This document shows, in pieces, positions 35,139 through 43,593 of a DNA stretch of 64,000 nucleotides. How positions within the stretch are numbered: position 1 is the stretch's first letter; each line of letters starts with the position of its first letter. The stretch covers positions 247,158 through 311,157 of the forward strand of contig NZ_AXAI01000010.1 of assembly GCF_000472425.1 (NCBI RefSeq). The letters run 5' to 3'. Origin of the DNA: Bradyrhizobium sp. Tv2a-2. Lineage in GTDB: Bacteria > Pseudomonadota > Alphaproteobacteria > Rhizobiales > Xanthobacteraceae. Below the pieces are notes generated by a model that saw nothing but the letters and a program-made list of their open reading frames with translations, ran no database searches and was not told where the DNA came from. The position numbers and the translations under genes were made by a program.

Positions 35139-36661
35139 GCGCGGCCACTACGCTCAGCTGGTTCGCCCGGCACGAGCTCAAGCTCGCCTGGCGCGAATGG
35201 CTTGCCATGATGACCGGCGGACGGCGCGGGCGAAAGCGCGCCGCGGCGATCGGGCTCGTCGCCTTCGCTGCGCTGATGCACCTGCCGGCCTATGCCGTGA
35301 TCGGCCGTTTCGCGAATTTGCAGCCGCCGCTGGACAAGACCTCGCTGATCGTCCTCACCTCGACCATTCTCCTGGCCTGGGCGTTGATGCTGTCGCAGGC
35401 GATCGAGTCGGTCACGCGGGTATTTTATGCCCGCGCCGATCTTGACCTCATCATGTCCTCGCCGGCAAAACTGACCAACATCTTCTCGGTGCGCATCGCC
35501 GCGATTGCAGTGATGGTCACTGGCATGGCGCTTTTGTTCTCGACGCCCTTTGTCGATGTGCTCGTTCTCAACGGGGGCGCCCGATGGCTCGCCGGCTTCG
35601 GCGTGGTCGTCGTCATCGGCTCTTCCGCGGCCGCATTCGCTATTGCGATCACCATTCTCCTGTTCCGCCTGATCGGGCCGGCCCGCACCCGGCTGATCGC
35701 GCAGATCCTCGCCGCCATCATCGGCGCGGGTTTCGTCATTGCCCTGCAGATTGCCGCGATCCTCTCCTATGGCACCTTGTCGCGCTTTGCAGTGCTGACC
35801 TCGGATGCCGCGGCAGCTTTCGTGCCGGATGCCGACAGCCTCATCTGGTGGCCGGCGCGTGCAGCGCTCGGCGACATCCAGCCACTGCTATTCCTGTTGT
35901 CGGCAAGCCTCGTCCTGCTCGGCTGCGTGATGGCAATCTTCTCGCCGCGCTTTGCCGATACCGCGATCGTCGCCTCCGCCCAGGCAATCACGAGCCGCCG
36001 AGGCAGCAGGGCGCTCGCATTTCGCGGCGGATCGCGGCAGCAGGCGCTGCGGCGCAAGGAATTCCTGTTGCTCAAGCGCGATCCCTGGCTGATCTCGCAG
36101 ACCCTGATGCAGCTGCTCTATCTCGTGCCGCCGGCGCTTTTGTTGTGGCGCAGCTTTTCCGACAGTTCCGCAGCGATCGTCCTGATCACGCCGGTCGTCG
36201 TGATGGCGGCAGGTCAGCTCTCCGGCGGGCTCGCCTGGCTGACCATCTCCGGCGAGGACGCAGCCGATCTCGTCGCGACCGCGCCGCTCTCTCCCTCGGC
36301 CGTGCTGCGCGCCAAGATCGAGGTGGTGCTGATCGTGATCGGCGCGATCTTTGCGCCGCTGATAGTAGCCCTTGCCCTGGCTTCACCGCTGCAAGCTGCG
36401 GTCACAGCCTGCGGCGTCACCATCGGCGCGGCGTCGGCGACTGCGATCCAGCTCTGGTTCCGGGTGCAGGCGAGGCGCAGCCAGTTCCGCCGCCGCCAGA
36501 CCTCCTCGCGCCTTGCGACCTTCGCGGAGGCCTTCTCCTCGATCGGCTGGGCCGCGACCTCAGCACTCGCGCTGTCGCTTCCGGCTGGCGCTGCGGTCAG
36601 CGGCCTGATAACGGCAGCGATCGTGGCAGCCACGTGGAAGCTCAGCCCTCGGCGCGGCTGA
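35135..36661 (+). CDS. ABC-2 type exporter, large membrane subunit
   Basis: 508 residues with about ten to twelve predicted hydrophobic segments and a basic cytoplasmic start (MMTGGRRGRKRAA). A central cytoplasmic stretch (about residues 285-310, RRGSRALAFRGGSRQQALRRKEFLLLKRD) splits two halves, each with about six helices. This is the architecture of the large single-chain ABC-2 permeases found beside NatA-type ATPases. The gene's last 20 bp overlap, convergently, the end of the hydrolase gene at 36642. Confidence 0.82.
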   Translation: MSAATTLSWFARHELKLAWREWLAMMTGGRRGRKRAAAIGLVAFAALMHLPAYAVIGRFANLQPPLDKTSLIVLTSTILLAWALMLSQAIESVTRVFYARADLDLIMSSPAKLTNIFSVRIAAIAVMVTGMALLFSTPFVDVLVLNGGARWLAGFGVVVVIGSSAAAFAIAITILLFRLIGPARTRLIAQILAAIIGAGFVIALQIAAILSYGTLSRFAVLTSDAAAAFVPDADSLIWWPARAALGDIQPLLFLLSASLVLLGCVMAIFSPRFADTAIVASAQAITSRRGSRALAFRGGSRQQALRRKEFLLLKRDPWLISQTLMQLLYLVPPALLLWRSFSDSSAAIVLITPVVVMAAGQLSGGLAWLTISGEDAADLVATAPLSPSAVLRAKIEVVLIVIGAIFAPLIVALALASPLQAAVTACGVTIGAASATAIQLWFRVQARRSQFRRRQTSSRLATFAEAFSSIGWAATSALALSLPAGAAVSGLITAAIVAATWKLSPRRG

Positions 36662-37580
36662 GCTCGATTACGTCCATCACCGCTGTCGCGAAGGCTTCCG
36701 GCTCCTCCTGGGGCAGATTGTGCCCGGCATGCGGGACGACGCGATGGCGGCGAGGGCCGGTGAACTTCGCCGCCTGCGCCGTGCCGTCGGTGACAGGCGC
36801 AACGCCGTCGGCATCGCCATCGAGCGTGATCGCCGGCACCGTGATTGGCGGCAAGGCAGCGAGCCGGCGCTGGATGTCCTGATAGCGCGGATCGCCGGCC
36901 GCCAGGCCATAGCGATGGCGGTAGCTGTGGATCGCAACGTCGACATAATCAGGGTTGTCGTGCGCCTGCGCGGTCCGCTCGAGACACTCCGCATCGAACT
37001 GCCAATTCGGCGACCATTGCTGCCAAAGGATTTTGGTGATCTCGCGCCGATTGGCGGCAAGTCCTGCGCGGCCGCGCTCGGTCTGGAAATACCACTGGTA
37101 CCAATAGGCCAGCTCCTGCTTCACCGATGCCGGCCGCAGCGCGTTGGCGATATCCTGGATCAGATAGCCATTGACCGAGACCAGCCCGGTGCAGCGTTCC
37201 GGCCACAACGCGGCACCGATGCAGGCGGCGCGGCCGCCCCAATCATAGCCCGCGAACACCGCGCGCTTGATTGCAAGCGCATCGATCAGCGCGATCAGAT
37301 CCGCGCCGATCGCTGCCTGCTCGCCCGACCGCGGCGTGGCGGCATCGCAGAAGCGCGTCGGCCCATAGCCGCGCAAATAAGGCGCGATGACGCGGCAGCC
37401 TTTCTCCGCAAGCTGAGGGGCAACATCGACATAAGAATGGATGTCATAGGGAAAGCCGTGCAACAGCACGACCGCCGGACCATCCGCAGGCCCCGCATGG
37501 TGATAGCCGATGGTGAGCACGCCCGCATCGACAGAACGGAGCGGCTCCAGCCGGCTGGATGGGGATGCCCGATTTGCCAT
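36642..37580 (-). CDS. Alpha/beta hydrolase (epoxide hydrolase/haloalkane dehalogenase-like)
   Basis: 312 residues. Oxyanion-hole motif LLHGFPYDIHSY, nucleophile elbow GYDWGGRA, where the nucleophile is Asp as in epoxide hydrolases and haloalkane dehalogenases and not Ser, an acid in the DGDADGVAP loop, and the catalytic His in HAGHNLPQEEP. A helical cap lies between (about 150-225). The Asp nucleophile indicates an ester-intermediate hydrolysis of an epoxide or C-halogen bond. The 3' end overlaps the opposite-strand ABC permease gene by 20 bp. Confidence 0.88.
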   Translation of the reverse strand: MANRASPSSRLEPLRSVDAGVLTIGYHHAGPADGPAVVLLHGFPYDIHSYVDVAPQLAEKGCRVIAPYLRGYGPTRFCDAATPRSGEQAAIGADLIALIDALAIKRAVFAGYDWGGRAACIGAALWPERCTGLVSVNGYLIQDIANALRPASVKQELAYWYQWYFQTERGRAGLAANRREITKILWQQWSPNWQFDAECLERTAQAHDNPDYVDVAIHSYRHRYGLAAGDPRYQDIQRRLAALPPITVPAITLDGDADGVAPVTDGTAQAAKFTGPRRHRVVPHAGHNLPQEEPEAFATAVMDVIELSRAEG

Positions 37581-37705
37581 CGATCGTTACTCCGGATCGG
37601 CTGCCTTCCACGGCGGTCGTGACATTCTGTTGATTGACGGGGATTATAGTGCTTCCGCGGGTTCGACGATACAGTCTTGCGGCCAAGCGAGAGACGGGCC
37701 TTCAA

Positions 37706-38521
37706 ATGCTGCGTGCTGTTTCCGCAATCATCGCCTTCCTGGGCCTTTTCACTGCAACTGCCGCAGCAGAGGGCACGCAACGCAGCGAGTGCCTGGCGAT
37801 CTCGCGAAACGGCCCGCGCGCTACGCCGGTGAGCCTGCGCCAGACCGCCGCTGCAGCCGACGAGGTAGCGATCACCTATGGCGGGCACTCCACCTATTTC
37901 ATCGATACGCCGGGCGGCGTGCGCATCGCGACCGATTATAGCGGCGCCTACCAGATCGGCCGGCTGCCCGACGTCGTCACCATGAACCGGGCTCATTCGA
38001 CGCACTACACATTGTTCCCCGACAAGCGCATTCCCCATGTGCTGCATGGCTGGCGCGACGACGGGCAGCCGGCTGAGATCGCGGAACGGATCGGCGACGT
38101 CTTCATCCGCAACGTTACCACCGACATCCGCCGCTATTTCGGCGACACCTCCGGCACCGACATGATCAGGGACGGCAACTCGATCTTCATCTTCGAGGTT
38201 GCGGGCCTGTGCATCGGCCATCTTGGCCACCTCCACGTCAAGCTCGACGACAGCCATTTCGCCGCAATCGGACGACTCGACATCGCGATGGTGCCGATCG
38301 ACGGCACCTACACCATGTCGCTCGACGGCATCTCCGACATTACCCGCCGCCTGCGCGCCTCGATCGTGCTGCCGATGCACCGCTTTGCGACGCCGCTGGA
38401 TGAATTCATGGACCGCATCGGCAAGCAGTTCGAGATCGATGTCCGCGGCGAGCGTACCTTGCGGATTTCCCGCGAGACACTGCCCACGACACCAACTGTG
38501 ATTATCCTCGACGGCGTCTAG
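37706..38521 (+). CDS. Exported MBL-fold (UlaG-like) metallo-hydrolase
   Basis: 271 residues from the ATG at 37706; signal peptide MLRAVSAIIAFLGLFTATAAAEG. After about 50 residues the MBL fold starts with ITYGGHSTYFIDTPGGVRIATDY, the UlaG-like pattern. The metal-binding loop reads NRAHSTHYT, which keeps two His but not the full HxHxDH, with further His in GHLGHLH and LPMHRF. The metal site is therefore altered or rearranged relative to canonical lactonases. Periplasmic location is inferred from the signal. Substrate unknown. Confidence 0.75.
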   Translation: MLRAVSAIIAFLGLFTATAAAEGTQRSECLAISRNGPRATPVSLRQTAAAADEVAITYGGHSTYFIDTPGGVRIATDYSGAYQIGRLPDVVTMNRAHSTHYTLFPDKRIPHVLHGWRDDGQPAEIAERIGDVFIRNVTTDIRRYFGDTSGTDMIRDGNSIFIFEVAGLCIGHLGHLHVKLDDSHFAAIGRLDIAMVPIDGTYTMSLDGISDITRRLRASIVLPMHRFATPLDEFMDRIGKQFEIDVRGERTLRISRETLPTTPTVIILDGV

Positions 38522-38591
38522 CCGGACGGCGCAATTTTCTCCAAGTCCAGCGGCGCGACCCGTGTTGATCTCGACAGACAAGGAGATCGAC

Positions 38592-39134
38592 ATGACCATT
38601 GCCAAGCCTGACTTCCGCACCGTGCTGCACGCCGAGGGCCCCGATCCCGCGCGTGCCGAGGCGCTTAAGCTTTATGGACGCTTTGTCGGCAGCTGGGACG
38701 CCAAAATCACCGCACATGGCACCGACGGCGTCAGCCATCAGGCCACCGGCGAAATCCATTTCGGCTGGGTATTGCAGGGGCGCGCCATCCAGGACATCTG
38801 GATGATCCCACGGCTCGCCGAGCGCACCACCGCACCTGCCTTTCCGATCGCCGGCCACTGGTACGGCACGACGCTACGTATCTACGATCCGACCATCGAA
38901 GCCTGGCGCATCTACTGGATCGATCCCGCGACCAACTCCTTCCGCCAGCAAATCGGCCGCGCGCACGGGGCTGACATCGTCCAGGAAGGCACAACGGAGA
39001 GCGGGGCGCATACGCGCTGGAGTTTCACAAAGATCACGCCGGATTCATTCCACTGGCTCGGCGAAAACAAGCCGGCCGCTGGCGCCGATTGGCGTCTCGT
39101 GACGGAAGTACGCGCGCAACGCCAACAGTCCTGA
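38592..39134 (+). CDS. Conserved hypothetical protein, DUF1579-like
   Basis: 180 residues from the ATG at 38592, with AGGAG six bases upstream; the in-frame start at 38562 adds ten residues and lacks such a site. No signal peptide. The sequence has the alternating strands of a lipocalin-like barrel with the FVGSWDAKITAHGTDG opening, ATGEIHFGWVLQGRAIQDIW and RIYDPTIEAWRIYWIDP, which resemble the DUF1579 family. Its role is not known. It lies 52 bp before the amidohydrolase gene and is probably cotranscribed with it. Confidence 0.7.
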   Translation: MTIAKPDFRTVLHAEGPDPARAEALKLYGRFVGSWDAKITAHGTDGVSHQATGEIHFGWVLQGRAIQDIWMIPRLAERTTAPAFPIAGHWYGTTLRIYDPTIEAWRIYWIDPATNSFRQQIGRAHGADIVQEGTTESGAHTRWSFTKITPDSFHWLGENKPAAGADWRLVTEVRAQRQQS

Positions 39135-39186
39135 TATCGTCGCAAAGCCCAGACATAAGGGCCTAAGATATCAGGGAGTGAAACCG

Positions 39187-40236
39187 ATGGCCGCCAGCAG
39201 CGCACCGATGTCAAAAAGCGGGCTCTATGCCGATCCACGTTCGGACTGGCTTGCGCTCTACAACGAGGAGATCATCGATGCGGCGCGCCCCATTGTCGAT
39301 CCGCATCATCATCTGTGGGATCGTGGCGGCCAGCGCTATCTGATCGAGGAGATGGCCGCCGATGTCGCAAGCGGCCACAATATCGTCGCCACCGTCTATG
39401 TCGATTGCCGATCGATGTATCGCGCCACGGGGGCGGAAGCTTTCCGACCGGTCGGCGAGGTCGAGTTCGCCGATGGCATCGCCGCCATGAGCGCGAGCGG
39501 CGGCTATGGCAAAGCGCAGATTTGCGCCGGCATCGTCAGCCACGTGAACCTGCTGCTCGGAGATGCCGCAAAGCCCGTGCTTGAGGCCGAAATCGCGGCA
39601 GGCGGCGGCCGCTTTCGCGGCATTCGCCACTCCTCCGCCTGGGACGCCGACGCCGACATCGCCGGCATGTATGCGACGCGACCGCAGGGGCTGCTGCGCG
39701 ATCCCGCTTTCCGCAAGGGTTTTGCGTGCCTCGCGCCACTTAATCTCAGCTTCGATGCCTGGCTATTCCATCCCCAGATCGGCGAGCTCGCCGACCTTGC
39801 CCGCGCCTTCCCCGACACCAAGATCGTGCTCGATCATTGCGGCGGTCCGGTGGGCCTCGGCCGTTTTGCCGGGCGACGCGAGGAGACCTTTGCGCTCTGG
39901 AAGGCGTCGATCCTGGACATCGCGCAATGTCCGAATGTCGTGGTCAAGCTCGGCGGGCTCGCGATGCGGCTGTTGGGCTACGACTTTCACGAACGGCCGA
40001 GGCCGCCTTCGTCCGAAGAACTCGCCGCGGCGTGGCGGCCCTATATCGAGACCTGCATCCAGGCGTTCGGCACCAAGCGCGCAATGTTCGAAAGCAATTT
40101 CCCGCCGGACAAGGGCCAGTGCAGCTACCAGGTGATCTTCAACGCCTTCAAGCGCATCGCGACGTCCTGCTCCGAAGACGAGAAGACCGCGTTGTTTTCG
40201 AAGACCGCTGCCGACTTCTATCGGCTGGAAATCTAA
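39187..40236 (+). CDS. Amidohydrolase-2 family TIM-barrel hydrolase (PDC-hydrolase/lactonase type)
   Basis: 349 residues from the ATG at 39187, with GGGAG eight bases upstream. VDPHHHLWD near the start is the metal-binding HxH of amidohydrolase-2 enzymes; later landmarks are VYVDCR, ICAGIVSHVNL, FRGIRHSSAWD, IVLDHCGGP (third His) and FESNFPPDKGQCSY. Relatives hydrolyse lactones or 2-pyrone-4,6-dicarboxylate or decarboxylate aromatic acids. The TAA stop is contributed by the first bases of the RIME-like repeat at 40233. Confidence 0.88.
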   Translation: MAASSAPMSKSGLYADPRSDWLALYNEEIIDAARPIVDPHHHLWDRGGQRYLIEEMAADVASGHNIVATVYVDCRSMYRATGAEAFRPVGEVEFADGIAAMSASGGYGKAQICAGIVSHVNLLLGDAAKPVLEAEIAAGGGRFRGIRHSSAWDADADIAGMYATRPQGLLRDPAFRKGFACLAPLNLSFDAWLFHPQIGELADLARAFPDTKIVLDHCGGPVGLGRFAGRREETFALWKASILDIAQCPNVVVKLGGLAMRLLGYDFHERPRPPSSEELAAAWRPYIETCIQAFGTKRAMFESNFPPDKGQCSYQVIFNAFKRIATSCSEDEKTALFSKTAADFYRLEI

Positions 40237-40338
40237 AGCGCGATGAGATTTGGTTGAATCGTCATCGCGCTTTAGGTCTTCGATTGAGCATGATCTTTTT
40301 CGGAAAACCGCTACACACTTTTCCGGATCATGCTTTAG
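40233..40338. repeat. RIME-like rhizobial palindromic element, copy 1
   Basis: 106 bp made of two stem-loops: CTAAAGCGCGATGA...TCATCGCGCTTTAG (14-bp perfect stem, 15-base loop) and AGCATGATC/CGGAAAA...TTTTCCGGATCATGCT. Copy 2 at 52616-52720 is nearly identical in the opposite orientation (a few substitutions). Such mosaics are described in rhizobia as RIME-type elements. The stop codons of the two flanking convergent genes (TAA at 40234-40236 and, on the minus strand, 40335-40337) lie inside it. Confidence 0.88.
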
Positions 40339-40790
40339 CTCGCACCCATCAGCCTCGCAGCCTTCTGGCCTGCAGCCGGGATAAACATGCGCTTGATCTT
40401 GCCGATCACGCGTATGGCGAAGCCGAGCCACACTGGCTGGGTCTTGCGACAGAAGGCCAGCTTCTTGACGTGACCTTCGACGTGCCATTTGGCATGCGCG
40501 CCATCCTTGAAGAAGATGACAGCGCCTGGACCATAGCGCGTCGGGCCCAGGTTTTCGTTCTCGAGCACGATCGATCCCTCCAGGATCAGGATCGTCTCGT
40601 CGAAATCATAATACCAGTTGAACTTGCCTTCGGTGCAATACCAGACGATGGTCGTCGCCGTCCCGTCGGCACTCTGCGACAGCGTGCAGGCACTTGCAGC
40701 AGGCTTCCCCTCGATGATCCAGGACGGCGCGATCGGCCGCGGCGTCAGTTCAACGTTGAGATTGCCGATTTCGATCAGCCCGCGCGACAT
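40335..40790 (-). CDS. Cupin-domain protein (EutQ-like)
   Basis: 151 residues from the ATG at 40790 (GTG at 40793 also possible). A single cupin barrel with DGTATTIVWYCTEGKFNWYYDFDETILILEG, then YGPGAVIFFKDGAHAKWHVEGHV. The first cupin motif lacks the usual two His (it reads KFNWYYDFDE), so metal binding is doubtful or weak, as in EutQ-type cupins. A hydrophobic, basic C-terminus (VIGKIKRMFIPAAGQKAARL) follows. The TAA stop is contributed by the repeat at 40233-40338. Function unknown. Confidence 0.78.
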   Translation of the reverse strand: MSRGLIEIGNLNVELTPRPIAPSWIIEGKPAASACTLSQSADGTATTIVWYCTEGKFNWYYDFDETILILEGSIVLENENLGPTRYGPGAVIFFKDGAHAKWHVEGHVKKLAFCRKTQPVWLGFAIRVIGKIKRMFIPAAGQKAARLMGAS

Positions 40791-40933
40791 CACTCTACCC
40801 CGCCCAAGAGTCCGCTCATGAACAAGCGGCGCGCTGTCGAAAACGACCCGGCCGCCTTGTTCCAGGCTAGCCGGGTACTTTTAAGCATTCCTTACGAAAT
40901 CCTTTACAATCGGCTGGAAGCTAAGCAAGGGGT

Positions 40934-41851
40934 CTATTCGTCGTCGCCGTCAGGCGTCCGTCGCAGCATGAAATGGCCGAATGCCGAGGCGATGGGTTTG
41001 GCGCGGTCGCGCTGCCAGGCCTGCGCCTCGAATGCAACGACGCGTCTGCCCTGCTTGACGATCGACACGGTGGCGTAGCTGTCGAGCGCACGCCCCGAGC
41101 GCAGATAATTGATCGTCAGCCCGATCGGCTTTGGCCATTCAGAAGCGCCGAGCTCGCGGGTCACCCCGATGATCGCAGTTGTCTCGAGAAAGGCGCCGGT
41201 CATGCCGCCATGGATGGCGGGCAGAATCGGGTTGCCGATGATCTTCGGCGAGAACGGCATCACCAGCGTGCCATCGTCGCCGATGCGGATGCCGAGACAG
41301 CGAGCAAACGGGCTGTTGGCGAACGGGCTTGACGGATCGTCCGGCGCCTCGAGCACCGGCAGCGGGCCGTCGAGGCTCGACCTGTCCTTGAGCATGTTGG
41401 TGCGGTTGGCGCCGATCATAAAGCAGGCTGTTGCGGTGGCGACCGGATCGTCCTCGGACTCCTGGTAGGCGGTCGAGCGCACGAAGGCGATGGAGCGAGT
41501 GACGCGGTAGCACTTTGAATGCGCCTTGATGGCAAGACCGGGCGTCGCTGGCCTCTGGTAATCGATGCGCAAATCGAGCGTCGCAATGGCGCTGGAACCG
41601 TCGAGTGCGAGCTGGACGGCCATGCCGCAGCTCTCGTCCAGCATCGCCGTGACGACACCGCCGTGGAGGACGCCGGTGCTGGCGTCGCCGACAAAGACGG
41701 GACGATACGGCAGGCTCGACCAGGCCTCCCCTGGCTCGGCGCGATCGAGCATCAGCCCGCTGGTGGCGCCATAGACGGAGCGGCGGCCCTTGATGGCCTC
41801 GGCGAGCTCGTCAAACGACAGCGGCGCGGCAGGAATCGATGTGTCGGACAT
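40934..41851 (-). CDS. Double-hotdog acyl-CoA thioesterase-like protein (PaaI/4HBT type)
   Basis: 305 residues from the ATG at 41851; in-frame codons further upstream have no family similarity. Two hotdog halves: one around GVLHGGVVTAMLDESCGMA (about residues 65-140), one around PAIHGGMTGAFLETTAIIG (about 215-290). Each half keeps the HGG...D/E core that holds the catalytic acid (Asp in the first, Glu in the second). This is a tandem duplication of the usual single-domain PaaI thioesterase. It cleaves an acyl-CoA in the cytoplasm; acyl specificity unknown. Confidence 0.83.
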   Translation of the reverse strand: MSDTSIPAAPLSFDELAEAIKGRRSVYGATSGLMLDRAEPGEAWSSLPYRPVFVGDASTGVLHGGVVTAMLDESCGMAVQLALDGSSAIATLDLRIDYQRPATPGLAIKAHSKCYRVTRSIAFVRSTAYQESEDDPVATATACFMIGANRTNMLKDRSSLDGPLPVLEAPDDPSSPFANSPFARCLGIRIGDDGTLVMPFSPKIIGNPILPAIHGGMTGAFLETTAIIGVTRELGASEWPKPIGLTINYLRSGRALDSYATVSIVKQGRRVVAFEAQAWQRDRAKPIASAFGHFMLRRTPDGDDE

Positions 41852-42071
41852 GACGGAACTTTTAGCCCAGTGGCGCGGCGCGGGCAAAACTCGCGCGCAT
41901 TGTTCCCCAGGGGATTTGACCCAATGGCTTGGCCCTCCGCCGACCCAGCCGGGGAAAGTCCGGGCAGCCAATCCGGATCAACTCCGCTTGAGAGGCAGGC
42001 GGCGGCCTTAAATGAACCGTCTCCGCGCTTCAGCGTTCACGCTCCGTCGCTCCAGCGCAGGAACCCCCACC

Positions 42072-42857
42072 TTGAATCACTCCAGACAAGAAGCCCTGAG
42101 CAAGGTTCCAGAAGTCACACTGATCTTCTGGATCATCAAGATCGCCGCCACCACGCTCGGCGAGACCGGCGGGGACACGGTCACCATGACGCTCGACTGG
42201 GGCTATCTCGCGGGCAGCCTGCTGTTCGTCGTCGCGCTGATCGTGCTGGTTGCGGCACAGATCATGGCGAAGAAATTCCATCCCCTGCTCTATTGGGCGA
42301 CGATCGTGGCGTCCACCACCTTTGGCACCACCATGGCCGATTTCGCCGATCGCTCGCTCGGCATCGGCTACACCGGCGGCTCAACATTGCTGGCGCTGCT
42401 GCTCGCCGCAACGCTGCTGCTGTGGCGCTTCTCGCAAGGCACGATCGACGTCAACACCGTCGCGACGCCGAAGGCGGAGGCCTTCTACTGGGCGGCGATC
42501 ACCTTCTCCCAAACACTCGGCACCGCGCTCGGCGACTGGATCGCCGATACCGGCGGGCTCGGCTATGAGGGCGGTGCACTGGTGTTTGCTGCAGCCCTCG
42601 CGGTGGTCGTGCTGCTCCATTATTTCACAAGCGCCTCGCGCGTGCTCTTGTTCTGGGCCGCCTTCATCCTGACCCGGCCGCTGGGTGCAACCGTCGGCGA
42701 TTTCCTCGACAAGCCGATTGCCGACGGCGGCCTCGCGCTGAGCCGGCCGCTGGCGTCCGCTGTGATTGCCGCCTTCATCATCGTCTGTGTGCTCGTGCTG
42801 CCACAGCGCGCCGGACGACATCCGGGTGTGAGCGAAACGGAATTTGCGCGAAATTAA
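42072..42857 (+). CDS. COG4705-type eight-helix membrane protein with four internal repeats
   Basis: About 261 residues if started at the TTG at 42072 (an ATG at 42012 adds 20 unlikely residues); the start is uncertain. Family members begin close to KVPEVTLIFWIIKI, as here. Four repeats of two helices each carry the pattern G-T/E-x-x-G/A-D: TTLGETGGDT, FGTTMADFADRSLG, LGTALGDWIADTGG and LGATVGDFLDKP, with GYxGG turns in two of them. The protein is an inner-membrane protein of unknown function; the repeated acidic residue inside helices hints at cation handling. Confidence 0.78.
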   Translation: MNHSRQEALSKVPEVTLIFWIIKIAATTLGETGGDTVTMTLDWGYLAGSLLFVVALIVLVAAQIMAKKFHPLLYWATIVASTTFGTTMADFADRSLGIGYTGGSTLLALLLAATLLLWRFSQGTIDVNTVATPKAEAFYWAAITFSQTLGTALGDWIADTGGLGYEGGALVFAAALAVVVLLHYFTSASRVLLFWAAFILTRPLGATVGDFLDKPIADGGLALSRPLASAVIAAFIIVCVLVLPQRAGRHPGVSETEFARN

Positions 42858-42870
42858 CCAGCTCCGCGGT

Positions 42871-42902
42871 TGTCATGGCCCGGGTAGAGCCTGGGCATGA
42901 CG
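42871..42902. repeat. Short palindromic repeat (CATGGCCCGGG...GCCTGGGCATGAC)
   Basis: An imperfect 12-bp stem (GTCATGGCCCGGG / CCTGGGCATGAC) between the membrane-protein gene and the DUF4399 gene. It resembles the 11904-11986 repeat and may terminate the upstream transcript. Confidence 0.6.
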
Positions 42903-43015
42903 ACCGCGCTTGTGGCTGCGCGGATGCCCGGTCGCCCGACGGTCACATTTTCTTCGCTCCGGCACGGCAAGGTCGCCGCGCCCGCGCCCTCCATGCAACC
43001 TCCCAAGGAATCCCC

Positions 43016-43435
43016 ATGCGACTTTCTTTGCTGACCATCGCCCTGTTCTCGACCATCGCGGTGGCACAAGCCGGCGAAACGCCCGCGCCCGCCAATGCCA
43101 AGGTCTATTTCATCAATTTGAAGGACGGCGACACCGTCACCTCGCCGGTGACCATCCGTTTCGGCCTTTCCGGCATGGGGATCGCGCCGGCCGGCACGCA
43201 GGTCGCCGACACCGGCCATCACCATCTGATCATCGACGACAAGATCGAGGGCGATGCGCTGAACGAGGCGATCCCCGTGGACGAGCATCACCTTCATTTC
43301 GGCAAAGGCCAGACCGAAGCGTCCGTGACGCTGCCAAAGGGCAGCCACACGCTGCAACTCGTGCTTGCCGACTGGAGCCACATTCCCCATAAGCCGCCGG
43401 TGATGTCAGAGCGCATCACGGTGAATGTGGAGTGA
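43016..43435 (+). CDS. DUF4399-type exported protein, histidine-rich
   Basis: 139 residues from the ATG at 43016 (AAGGAA upstream). Signal peptide MRLSLLTIALFSTIAVAQAGE. The mature part is one beta-rich domain: VYFINLKDGDTVTSPVTIRFGL, ADTGHHHLIID, then DEHHLHFGKGQTE and HTLQLVLADW; the two His clusters (residues about 71-73 and 94-97) suggest a metal-binding site. The DUF4399 family is periplasmic and of unknown function. Confidence 0.85.
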   Translation: MRLSLLTIALFSTIAVAQAGETPAPANAKVYFINLKDGDTVTSPVTIRFGLSGMGIAPAGTQVADTGHHHLIIDDKIEGDALNEAIPVDEHHLHFGKGQTEASVTLPKGSHTLQLVLADWSHIPHKPPVMSERITVNVE

Positions 43436-43540
43436 TGCTGCAATCGATGGTGTAGCGGGCTTCGGTCGCAATGAAGCTCTCTCCGCCATCACTCCCCGGG
43501 GATGCGACGCATCGAACTCCAATGTGCAATCGCGCATCTG

Positions 43541-43588
43541 AGAATCCCGGGATTCCGGGGTCGCCTCTTCAAGGCGCCCCGGAATGAC
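43541..43588. repeat. CCGGAATGAC-family palindromic repeat, copy 4 (partial)
   Basis: AGAATCCCGGGATTCCGGGG then GCCTCTTCAAGGCGCCCCGGAATGAC, the same end found in the copy at 27227. It lies between the convergent genes ending at 43435 and 43594, so again a candidate bidirectional terminator. Confidence 0.8.
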
Positions 43589-43593
43589 CGCGC

